From: an uncultured Roseburia sp.
GTDB lineage: Bacteria; Bacillota; Clostridia; Lachnospirales; Lachnospiraceae
Assembly: GCA_934307185.1 (NCBI GenBank)
Contig: CAKRCJ010000126.1
Coordinates: forward strand, 1-6,510
Direction of reading: 5' to 3'
DNA: 6,510 bases
Both the position numbers and the translations under genes were made by a program. Position 1 is the stretch's first letter, and each line of letters begins with the position of its first letter. Shown piece by piece: positions 1 through 4,898 of this stretch. The notes beneath the pieces were generated by a model, which saw only the letters and a list, made by a program, of their open reading frames with translations, did not search any database and had not been told where the DNA came from.

Positions 1-147
1 CTTATCGCACATCCCTACCGGACAACCCCGTCTCTTTTTTGTTTGAACCATGTATCCGCAGATAATGTCCGTGTTACTGTGCTTATAAGCGTATTTACAT
101 TTTCTGCAATACCTTACGCTCGTTTTAATCATTTCTTTTGTCCCCAA
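1..147 (-). CDS. small cysteine-rich phage protein, 5' part (runs off the left edge)
   Basis: Forty-nine codons are open to the window edge with no stop. The start is probably the TTG at 147: a GGGAGG ribosome binding site (155-160) lies 7 nt upstream and the start follows the stop of the replication gene after 1 nt. An in-frame ATG at 132 is the alternative, but it lacks an equally good site. The visible peptide is basic and has five cysteines: a C-x2-C pair at residues 14/17, C30, and C42-x4-C47. This suggests a small metal-binding fold. Short proteins with this CRKC / GCPVG.C pattern are familiar as hypothetical genes near replication genes in Clostridia prophages (recollection, not a search). 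No function can be assigned. It is the most downstream operon gene visible. Confidence 0.72.
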   Translation of the reverse strand, partial: MGTKEMIKTSVRYCRKCKYAYKHSNTDIICGYMVQTKKRRGCPVGMCDK

Positions 148-148
148 G

Positions 149-871
149 CTAATTCCTCCCTGGCTCTGAATTCAACAGCTTACGTTCCAGATTGTCATAG
201 TTATACTGGCGCTGGTCAAAGTTATTAAATCCTGTTTTCTTCTGTGATGTACTTTCTACCGAAACATAATTATCATCCAGATAATCTACATACCCACTGT
301 TGAAAAACGTGCTACCGTTCTGTGGTTTTTTCCAGGTTTCGTTATCTAGGTCCGCCTTGTATCGGTCGATAGCTCTTTGAAATTCATCAAAGCCAATATC
401 AAGTAAACGCCTCTTACTAGCCTCTGAAACCTGTCCTTTTCCTCTCTTGTTTGGATAAATGGACCACAATCGTTCAAACAGTGCATCTGCTTCGGCAGAT
501 TTGCACATAGTGTTTATATTTACATTATCATTATCATTTACATATTCATTATCAGCTAAGTTTGCTACGCTGTTTTTAGCATTGCTAGCATTTGCTACAT
601 TTTGTTTAGCATTACTAGCTTTTGCTAAACCACCAAGCTTACCGGCTTCAACTCTTTTTTGTATCTTTTCCATATAAAGAGCTGTGTCCCGGTCAATTCG
701 CTCTTGTATCACGCCAAAAATCATATCCGTTGCAAGGTCAAGGTCTGGAAGATTTTCACCGGAAGCATAGCAGAGGATTGCTGTAAAAAGCTCCCCTCTC
801 TGCTCCATGCTAAGCTTCTGTACATGTTTCAGATAATCTGTGTACATGACAAAACTGTTTTTATCTGCCAA
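149..871 (-). CDS. DUF6291-type phage replication protein (replisome-organizer-like)
   Basis: A 240-aa protein in two domains joined by a low-complexity linker. Residues 1-82 (KNSFVMYTDYLKHVQKLS, then AILCYASGE) match the DUF6291-type N-terminal domain of Firmicutes phage replication proteins. Residues 84-127 are a repetitive Asn/Ala/Asp-rich linker. Residues 130-203 (FERLWSIYPNKRGKG, then a WKKPQNGSTFFNSGYVDYL stretch) resemble the C-terminal module of phage replisome-organizer or DnaD-like proteins. By family it probably binds the phage origin or helps load the host helicase; that role is inferred from context, not from catalytic residues. The start is a TTG at 871, preceded by GGGGTGAT; no ATG is better placed. 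It lies 4 nt after the RusA stop, and a small Cys-rich gene follows after 1 nt. The helicase-loader gene often found next to such proteins is not in the window. Confidence 0.8.
   Translation of the reverse strand: MADKNSFVMYTDYLKHVQKLSMEQRGELFTAILCYASGENLPDLDLATDMIFGVIQERIDRDTALYMEKIQKRVEAGKLGGLAKASNAKQNVANASNAKNSVANLADNEYVNDNDNVNINTMCKSAEADALFERLWSIYPNKRGKGQVSEASKRRLLDIGFDEFQRAIDRYKADLDNETWKKPQNGSTFFNSGYVDYLDDNYVSVESTSQKKTGFNNFDQRQYNYDNLERKLLNSEPGRN
554..625 (-). repeat. two and a half degenerate 30-bp tandem repeats coding for the linker
   Basis: Residues 83-106 of the replication protein repeat a ten-residue unit: AKASNAKQNV, then ANASNAKNSV, then a partial ANLA. At DNA level the AGCATT(G/A)CTAGC and TTTGCTA segments recur 30 bp apart. 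A further Asn/Asp run follows (residues 109-120), encoded by repeated TTATCATTA-like sequence on the plus strand. The repeat keeps frame and lies only in the interdomain linker, as expected for slippage-driven length variation between phages. Confidence 0.7.
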
Positions 872-875
872 GCAA

Positions 876-1253
876 TCACCCCGTTTCCAATACCGATATT
901 GTCACTTCTGTTCGCGGATGCCATTTGTCAACATCTACATAACTTCCATCAGTGGAAACAATGATTTTACAGTTATCATCCTTAAGGATTTCATAATGCA
1001 CCAAAATATCATGCAATGCCTCATGTAAGTTTGTGAGGTCAATTCTATGATTTGTCTGCATATAATACACGGCTTTCACATTTACCCTGCAATCAATTGT
1101 TTCGATGTCCGGCATAAATTTTTCGCACTGCTTTTCGTATTTCTTATATGCGGACGACGGAATTATCATTGGTCTCCCTGCTGCATTCTTAACTATCCTC
1201 TGGCTGTTCTTTTTTGTGATTGGTTTCAAAGGTATTGTGAATTTATACTCCAT
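876..1253 (-). CDS. rusA: RusA-family Holliday junction resolvase
   Basis: A 125-aa protein of the usual RusA size. It opens with the family's beta strand and Lys-rich start (MEYKFTIPLKPITKKNS). The core motif around residues 70-96 (RIDLTNLHEALHDIL, then LKDDNCKI) aligns with the RusA catalytic region RxDLDNLxKAL...DD. RusA enzymes are dimeric Mg-dependent nucleases that cut Holliday junctions or branched phage DNA, here probably intermediates left by annealing recombination. D72 and D92/D93 correspond to catalytic acids; the second Asp of the DLDN motif is Thr (T74). I chose ATG 1253 because GGTGAT lies 4 nt upstream; ATG 1259 and GTG 1262 are alternatives. The gene overlaps the end of the ORF6N gene by 11 bp, which suggests translational coupling. 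Confidence 0.88.
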   Translation of the reverse strand: MEYKFTIPLKPITKKNSQRIVKNAAGRPMIIPSSAYKKYEKQCEKFMPDIETIDCRVNVKAVYYMQTNHRIDLTNLHEALHDILVHYEILKDDNCKIIVSTDGSYVDVDKWHPRTEVTISVLETG

Positions 1254-1995
1254 CTGCATCACCGTCCATTCTTATCTGTGCATTGCAGTCACTAATCTGC
1301 TCTGCCAGATATGCCGGAAGCGTGTAACAATCAACAAATTCGTGTGCATCTGCAAGGTTCTTTCTCTTAAGAGCCTTGTAACTTTTCATTTTTCCTTCAT
1401 CGTCATAGATACCAAATTCACGTTTCAACTGATTGTAAATGTCGCTGAATACTTTTTTATGTACTTTGGTGTCCCTGTAAGCTTCTGATTTCTTGCCGCC
1501 CAGCATTTCCACAGCCTTACGTCTGACATGTGCGGAAAGTTCGTCCGACTCTGCACCAAAGAGTGGCATATCATTTTCAATATGGTCAATTCTGTGTTCT
1601 ACCTTCGTTACGCGTTTATCAACAATTAATGCTGCCTTTAATTCCGGTGACATGCCGTCCAACAGGCTGCTGTGGTCAAAATAAGAATCTACCAGGCGGT
1701 CATACACTTCCCAGGCTGTATCCGTATTTAAAGATTTTGCATGAAGGAAAGCACCTTTCTTTGTCCAAAGATACAATTTATTAATTTTTAACGAACGGTC
1801 AATTTGTCCGGTCGTCTTAAAATCCTTTAAATCCTCTCCCTCCAGACAAATAAAATGTTTTCCCTCAACATATCTATCTTTGTTTCCATTAAAATTTTTC
1901 GTTATGGTATCTGTGTTTGTTCCATACGCTTCCGCAATCTGCTGCGTTGTCAGCACTCTCATATCTCTATATTCTGTAACTTTTAATTCTTCCAA
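1243..1995 (-). CDS. ORF6N / ORF6C domain protein (Rha/BRO-type phage antirepressor-like)
   Basis: A 250-aa protein from TTG 1995. Residues about 5-95 are an ORF6N DNA-binding module (RVLTTQQIAEAYGT, ITKNFNGNKDRYVEGKHF, LYLWTKKGAFLHAKSL). Residues about 115-236 are an ORF6C module (KRVTKVEHRIDHIENDMPL, then VHKKVFSDIYNQLKREF, then LAEQI). ORF6N/ORF6C proteins are exchangeable phage antirepressor or regulator modules, presumed DNA-binding; the exact target is unknown. The frame stays open upstream to a TTG at 2103, but that site has no Shine-Dalgarno. TTG 1995 has AAGGAG 6 nt upstream, and its MEELKVTEYRDMRVLTT beginning matches the usual start of the family. It sits between the HNH nuclease and RusA, so it is co-transcribed with recombination genes rather than placed at the lysogeny switch. 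Confidence 0.85.
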   Translation of the reverse strand: MEELKVTEYRDMRVLTTQQIAEAYGTNTDTITKNFNGNKDRYVEGKHFICLEGEDLKDFKTTGQIDRSLKINKLYLWTKKGAFLHAKSLNTDTAWEVYDRLVDSYFDHSSLLDGMSPELKAALIVDKRVTKVEHRIDHIENDMPLFGAESDELSAHVRRKAVEMLGGKKSEAYRDTKVHKKVFSDIYNQLKREFGIYDDEGKMKSYKALKRKNLADAHEFVDCYTLPAYLAEQISDCNAQIRMDGDADGV

Positions 1996-2010
1996 GTTTT
2001 TCTCCTTCCT

Positions 2011-2033
2011 CCCGGCACCATAACAGCACCGGG
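2011..2033 (-). promoter_or_regulatory. RNA hairpin abutting the ribosome binding site of the ORF6N gene
   Basis: In the minus-strand transcript CCCGG pairs with CCGGG and the helix continues through U-G, G-U, C-G, U-G and G-U pairs to a 3-nt loop. The inner pairs rely on G-U wobbles that exist only in the minus-strand RNA, not its complement. The Shine-Dalgarno (2002-2010) starts directly after the hairpin. It may tune translation of the TTG-started gene. No U-tract follows, so it is not a terminator. A second small stem, TTGCC/GGCAA, lies upstream at 2090-2103 in the same 119-nt leader. Confidence 0.4.
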
Positions 2034-2114
2034 AAACATAGCTTTCAATAATTTGTGATATATTATTTTCTGCATGAATATGTTTCTTTTTGCCGTCTGG
2101 CAAGGTGTTTCAAC

Positions 2115-2744
2115 CTATAAATCCTTTACAACAATTCCATAGACCTTATAAGCCTGCCGGAACCGTATTACTCCCATCTGATGTGCTATTGTGTGATGCA
2201 TGCGGCAGAGACAGATTTTTTTATAATTAGAGTCATCTATCTTTGTCCTGTCATTTCCCATTCCAATAGCATCTTCATGATGAATTTCTCCATCTTTTCC
2301 GCAGATAGCACATTTTTTATGCACCAGACAGTAATAAAGGTATCTTCCTATATCATCTGTACGGTCTATCGCATTGTCAGAAAGCGGTATTCCGTTCTCT
2401 AGGGCAAATTCCAGTATCGTGTTGATAAATTCCCTCGCTGTGTCCAATGAGCAGTTAGAAAGGCTAAAATACGCATCACCTGTACGTATCATATGCTGAT
2501 ACTTAAGTATCTCTTTCATTTCTTCTGGCAAATATCCTGTCCAGTCTGCAATATCCCCTATTGTGGCATATGCTTTTTTCCTCTGTTCTGCGGATATATG
2601 TCTGCCGTCATCAAACCGGATTTCTGCATTTGATATTCTCTTTCGCTGCAGCATATCTCCAATCTGCATGTCGGGAACAGAAACAATAAGGTCCGTACCA
2701 CTTTGTGTTTCTTTATATTTGTTTATTTTTACAAGTGCGTGCAT
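2115..2744 (-). CDS. putative HNH nuclease, HNHc_6 family
   Basis: A 209-aa protein with an N-terminal segment of unknown fold (about 1-130) and a C-terminal HNH zinc-finger nuclease core. The core shows C145-x2-C148 (CAICG), the H155-H156 pair (EIHHED), the GMGNDR loop, and C180-x2-H183-H184 followed by H188. This layout fits the phage family called putative HNHc nuclease (HNHc_6). Members sit beside single-strand annealing proteins in many Gram-positive phages and are presumed to be metal-dependent DNA nucleases acting in recombination or replication; that role is inferred from context. ATG 2744 is preceded by AAAGGGTGAT and overlaps the upstream stop by one base (TAATG), so translation is probably coupled to the Rad52-like gene. 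Length is near that usual for the family. Confidence 0.85.
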   Translation of the reverse strand: MHALVKINKYKETQSGTDLIVSVPDMQIGDMLQRKRISNAEIRFDDGRHISAEQRKKAYATIGDIADWTGYLPEEMKEILKYQHMIRTGDAYFSLSNCSLDTAREFINTILEFALENGIPLSDNAIDRTDDIGRYLYYCLVHKKCAICGKDGEIHHEDAIGMGNDRTKIDDSNYKKICLCRMHHTIAHQMGVIRFRQAYKVYGIVVKDL

Positions 2745-3442
2745 TATGCATCACCCTTTTTCCCAGCATTTGCTGCAATCGTGACTTCGAGTTTCCTCAT
2801 GCATTTATTCCACTGGTTAATATCAAGTTCCTGCAATGTATTAACATGAAACAGCTCCACAATCATTTCCATCGATACATTTGCTTCCTCAAGTTTTTTG
2901 AGCAAAACTTGATATTTAACATCATCAATCTTTTGTGAAGGATATTGTTTAAATACAATGTTCATATCTTGGTCTACAATTTCCAATTCATCAATTTTGC
3001 CATCCGATGAATATTTAATAAGATTTACAAAAAACTTATCTCGTGTAGAAGATTTTCCATTATTATCTGTTTTAATATGACAATTGGCTGCCGGTATCCA
3101 TATATACGGTGCAGTATATAATTCTCTTCCGATACCATGCTTTACACATGCCCTCTTAAATGCGTCTGATGCCCGTCCTTTTTCTTTTGCCGTATAAGAA
3201 GCCGTTCCAACATCTTCCTTGGAAATCCACATCTGCTTTTCTTTGTCCCATGCAGAAATAATGCAATATAAATCTCCGTCGATTACTTCATACCTGTCCT
3301 GCCATCCAAGCGGTCCATATTTTTCATCAAGTCTTTTCTGCCCATCTCTGGAAGTGACATATAACAGCAAGGACAATCCTTTTTCTGAAATCTGCTGTAC
3401 TCTGCAACTGATTTCATTTGCATTTAGATAATTATTTTCCAT
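2744..3442 (-). CDS. Rad52-like single-strand annealing recombinase (Sak/Rad52-22 family)
   Basis: A 232-aa protein whose residues about 8-160 carry the Rad52/Rad22 fold signature seen in phage proteins: DGQKRLDEKYGPLGWQDRYE, an acidic and aromatic strand pair, then KGRASDAFKRACVKHGIGRELY and APYIWI. The group includes lactococcal phage Sak. Members form rings on single-stranded DNA and anneal complementary strands, and work with phage nucleases and SSB. The C-terminal part (170-232) is a variable helical tail. I start at ATG 3442 because GAGGTG lies 6 nt upstream; the GTG at 3451 is itself part of that Shine-Dalgarno. Twelve nt separate it from the small zinc protein upstream and it overlaps the HNH gene downstream. 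No SSB gene is visible in the window. Confidence 0.87.
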   Translation of the reverse strand: MENNYLNANEISCRVQQISEKGLSLLLYVTSRDGQKRLDEKYGPLGWQDRYEVIDGDLYCIISAWDKEKQMWISKEDVGTASYTAKEKGRASDAFKRACVKHGIGRELYTAPYIWIPAANCHIKTDNNGKSSTRDKFFVNLIKYSSDGKIDELEIVDQDMNIVFKQYPSQKIDDVKYQVLLKKLEEANVSMEMIVELFHVNTLQELDINQWNKCMRKLEVTIAANAGKKGDA

Positions 3443-3454
3443 GAAATTCACCTC

Positions 3455-3634
3455 TCAATCTTCAATAGATACTCTCATATCGTCCAGGCATCTGTCACAG
3501 TAATAATCCCCTCGGAGCTGCACTGCAAAATCTTCCTGAATATGCTCCCCGCAGCAAATACATTTCGGTCTACGTTCAAGCCATTCTTCCTGGCTTTGGT
3601 CCCTGTCTTTCCAAAAATCGTAACTATCCTTCAT
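3455..3634 (-). CDS. 59-aa zinc-knuckle phage protein
   Basis: This gene is short and easily missed. It begins at ATG 3634, overlapping the preceding stop as ATGA, and ends with TGA at 3455-3457. The acidic N-terminal half has aromatic and charged residues (YDFWKDRDQSQEEWLERRP). The C-terminal half holds two Cys pairs, C25-I-C-C28-G and C46-D-R-C49, spaced as in a zinc ribbon, and ends in an acidic tail. Similar small proteins with a CxxCGE...Y.C..CL pattern occur before recombination genes in Clostridia prophages (recollection, not a search). Likely a metal-binding adaptor; function unknown. The 4-nt overlap upstream and the 12-nt gap to the Rad52-like gene place it firmly in the operon. Confidence 0.8.
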   Translation of the reverse strand: MKDSYDFWKDRDQSQEEWLERRPKCICCGEHIQEDFAVQLRGDYYCDRCLDDMRVSIED

Positions 3635-3948
3635 ATCTGTGAGAAAGTCCCTCCCCCATCCTTATATGCCTTGTATTCATTTGGGGAAAGATATGTATGA
3701 AATACAACTTCCTTATATTCAAAGGCAACCTCTACATATCCAACATCTGATACATGCCCTGTTTCATGTATTTCATTTCCGGTCGCTTTTGATAATTCCT
3801 TTAAATCGTCCAGTCTGTAAAACAAGATTTTATCATCAAGGGAAAAACCGTTGTTCATCCCGAGGTTGTCCTGCATGGCAGCCAATTGCTCCCGCATAGC
3901 AATCATCTTGTCAATTGCCTGCAATTTCATTTCTATACTGCAATCCAT
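3631..3948 (-). CDS. 105-aa phage protein of unknown function
   Basis: I do not recognise a named family. The N-terminal 35 residues form a likely amphipathic helix rich in Met, Gln and Lys (EMKLQAIDKMIAMREQLAAMQ). Residues 36-105 look like a small alpha/beta domain with an acidic strand (VGYVEVAFEYKEVVFHTYL) and a terminal GGGTFSQI. There are no cysteines beyond C3 and no membrane segment. ATG 3948 has an AGAGAGG-type ribosome binding site 8-9 nt upstream. It overlaps the next gene by 4 nt. The start region overlaps, on the other strand, the promoter of the small-RNA candidate, so the two units could affect each other. Confidence 0.78.
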   Translation of the reverse strand: MDCSIEMKLQAIDKMIAMREQLAAMQDNLGMNNGFSLDDKILFYRLDDLKELSKATGNEIHETGHVSDVGYVEVAFEYKEVVFHTYLSPNEYKAYKDGGGTFSQI

Positions 3949-3976
3949 TTGCTTTTTCCTCTCTTTCTGCTATAAT
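3949..3976 (+). promoter_or_regulatory. extended -10 promoter facing right, drives the small-RNA candidate
   Basis: TGCTATAAT (3968-3976) is a perfect sigma-A -10 hexamer with the extended TG motif. A partial -35, TTGCTT, lies at 3949-3954 with a 16-bp spacer. The expected start is near 3983, at the foot of a hairpin. The promoter points against the surrounding operon and no plus-strand gene follows, only a terminator about 70 bp on. Confidence 0.6.
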
Positions 3977-3982
3977 GAACGC

Positions 3983-4054
3983 AGAAATACTTTTGTATTT
4001 CCACGGTTTAAATAGCACCTGTACTCGCCAAAGTTATCAGGGTGCTATTTTTTT
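3983..4054 (+). ncRNA. candidate counter-oriented small RNA of about 72 nt
   Basis: The segment starts 7 nt after a TGCTATAAT promoter. It contains a perfect 7-bp hairpin (GAAATAC, TTTT loop, GTATTTC; 3984-4001) and a short linker. A 10-bp stem follows (AAATAGCACC with GGTGCTATTT) with a 21-nt loop and a U-tract. No frame with a ribosome binding site fits. The RNA occupies the whole gap between two minus-strand genes and is antisense to the last six codons of the membrane-protein gene. The spacing of promoter, 5' stem and terminator is what an independent small RNA would need. I recognise no Rfam family. Expression, and so reality, is untested. Confidence 0.5.
4010..4054 (+). terminator. intrinsic terminator ending the small-RNA candidate
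   Basis: The left arm 4010-4019 (AAATAGCACC) pairs perfectly with the right arm 4041-4050 (GGTGCTATTT), and the T-run continues to 4054. The 21-nt loop is longer than usual. On the minus strand no T-run follows the hairpin, so it should work only rightward. The right arm and T-run code, on the other strand, for the KKIAP end of the membrane protein. Confidence 0.65.
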
Positions 4055-4309
4055 GTCCTCAAATTCCCCAAGGAACTCAACATCAGCGTCAAGCTTGTCC
4101 TTCTTTTTGCCACTGTAATAATTAGTTCTGCGTTTCTGCTCTCTCTTGGCATCTATCTCATACAGCCACATACCTGTAATCACAAAAAATAACGCTACTG
4201 CGATTGCAGCAATTAAGAAGCTATAATAAATGCCTTCCGCATCACACATTGCTCCAAGGACTGTTACTGTCCCGCCGATTGTCATTAATATGTAACTTAT
4301 TTGTTTCAC
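4037..4309 (-). CDS. small two-helix membrane protein
   Basis: A 90-aa protein from GTG 4309. Two hydrophobic segments, at about residues 4-21 and 29-50, are joined by a short acidic turn (CDAEG). A highly charged C-terminal tail follows (KREQKRRTNYYSGKKKDKLDADVEFLGEFED). By the positive-inside rule the tail should lie in the cytoplasm and both termini face inward. I prefer GTG 4309: it overlaps the upstream stop as GTGA and is preceded by GGCGGAG. ATG 4327 (MERRRR start, 96 aa) is possible. The gene is thus translationally coupled to the HTH-type gene. Function unknown; small membrane proteins of this kind in phage early regions are sometimes exclusion or lysis-related factors, but nothing here decides that. 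Confidence 0.75.
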   Translation of the reverse strand: MKQISYILMTIGGTVTVLGAMCDAEGIYYSFLIAAIAVALFFVITGMWLYEIDAKREQKRRTNYYSGKKKDKLDADVEFLGEFEDKKIAP

Positions 4310-4599
4310 TCTTCTCCGCCTTTCCATACATACCCTGTGTATTCCCAAAAAAGTTTTGGTGAAATATATGGATTACGCTTAGAACTATTTTTAGGACATG
4401 CTCCAAACGGAAGCCAGCCTTGTTCCAATCCACTTATTACATATGCTTCTGACTTTCCCATCACTCTTGCCGCAACGCTTGTCGGGACGGCTCCTATTCC
4501 AAATTCTGGGAGCTGCATTTGAGTGACTATTTTTCTCGCAATTTGTTCAACCAGTTCGTTTTCTGATTGCTTTTCACCTGCATAATCTTCTAATGTCAT
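4306..4599 (-). CDS. HTH / excisionase-like DNA-binding protein
   Basis: A 97-aa protein. The N-terminal third is helical and acidic (LVEQIARKIVTQMQLPEFG). Residues about 36-90 form a winged HTH-like segment: IGAVPTSVAARVMGKSEAYVISGLEQGW, then a basic loop (KNSSKRN), then YISPKLFWEYTGYVWKG. The same layout, GIGAVP...VA..MGK...GWLP.G...YYISPKL..EYTGYVWKG, is common in small Lachnospiraceae prophage proteins (recollection). A DNA-binding role akin to excisionase or MerR-type regulators is likely but the target is unknown. ATG 4599 has AGGTGAG 6 nt upstream. It is coupled to the membrane-protein gene by a GTGA overlap. Its 5' region is shared with the oppositely directed KTSC promoter; a weak minus-strand promoter (TTGTAC 4641-4646, TATAAA 4620-4625, 15-bp spacer) may serve it. 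Confidence 0.75.
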   Translation of the reverse strand: MTLEDYAGEKQSENELVEQIARKIVTQMQLPEFGIGAVPTSVAARVMGKSEAYVISGLEQGWLPFGACPKNSSKRNPYISPKLFWEYTGYVWKGGEE

Positions 4600-4638
4600 A
4601 TCTTTCTCACCTGCTTTCTTTTATATTTCTTACATCTG

Positions 4639-4647
4639 TGGTACAAT
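4639..4647 (+). promoter_or_regulatory. extended -10 promoter of the KTSC gene
   Basis: TGGTACAAT (4639-4647) is an extended -10 element differing from TATAAT by one base. No clear -35 is visible, which the TG extension can compensate. The expected start is near 4654. A small hairpin (GGACG 4657-4661 with CGTCC 4668-4672, loop TTGCCG) then forms at the 5' end of the transcript and could stabilise it. Confidence 0.55.
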
Positions 4648-4697
4648 CTCCTTACAGGACGTTGCCGCGTCCGAGTTTTACAAAGGAGGTATATGTC

Positions 4698-4898
4698 ATG
4701 GTTCGTCAGCCTGTTTCTTCAAGCAGAATTGCAAATGTCGGTTGGGAAAATGATGTTATGGAAGTCCAGTTCCATAATGGCGCTGTTTATCAATACTACG
4801 GTGTCTCTCAATCCGAGTATCAAAACTTTTTAAATTCTCCATCCCTCGGTTCTGCTTTATCACGACTTGATAAAATCCATAACTATCGTCGTGTTTAA
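4698..4898 (+). CDS. KTSC-domain protein (counter-oriented)
   Basis: A 66-aa protein that is almost entirely one KTSC domain: QPVSSSRIANVGWE, then a strand pair with EVQFHNGAVYQYYGV, then SEYQNFLNSPSLGS and the terminal YRRV. KTSC domains are short, occur alone or at the end of some lysyl-tRNA synthetases, and have no settled function; nucleic-acid binding has been suggested. The usual FN..I...Y.YRRV tail is altered here to LSRLDKIHNYRRV. The start is ATG 4698 with AGGAGG (4684-4689) 8 nt upstream; longer in-frame readings lack a binding site. It is the only clear plus-strand protein gene, with its own promoter and terminator, and its last bases overlap the end of the convergent 137-aa gene. 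This is the layout of a phage moron. Confidence 0.88.
   Translation: MVRQPVSSSRIANVGWENDVMEVQFHNGAVYQYYGVSQSEYQNFLNSPSLGSALSRLDKIHNYRRV

Noticed and set aside
659..964. 101-aa plus-strand open frame
   Set aside because: Antisense to the replication protein and RusA, both of which have clear family motifs; no start signal.
1105..1488. 127-aa plus-strand open frame
   Set aside because: It lies wholly opposite the ORF6N and RusA genes, has no ribosome binding site, and its hydrophobic, Cys/Phe-rich composition is that of a complementary-strand reading.
1996..2103. N-terminal extension of the ORF6N protein to a TTG at 2103
   Set aside because: No Shine-Dalgarno precedes 2103, the extra 36 residues match nothing in the family, and TTG 1995 has an AAGGAG at good spacing.
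2090..2103. TTGCC/GGCAA hairpin as a terminator for the HNH gene
   Set aside because: Only 5 bp and followed by A-rich sequence rather than a U-tract in the leftward transcript.
3971..4054. tracrRNA-like or CRISPR-related RNA, because of the GTTATCA and GGTGC pieces
   Set aside because: No repeats, anti-repeat or cas gene are present; the resemblance is limited to a few bases of a terminator stem and loop.
3915..4118. 67-aa plus-strand open frame across the small-RNA candidate
   Set aside because: Its start lies upstream of the predicted transcript start, there is no Shine-Dalgarno, and the ATG inside the -10 box could not be translated from that transcript.
4242..4433. 63-aa minus-strand open frame overlapping the HTH gene
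   Set aside because: Out of frame with the HTH and membrane-protein genes, no ribosome binding site, and the two overlapped genes already account for the region.
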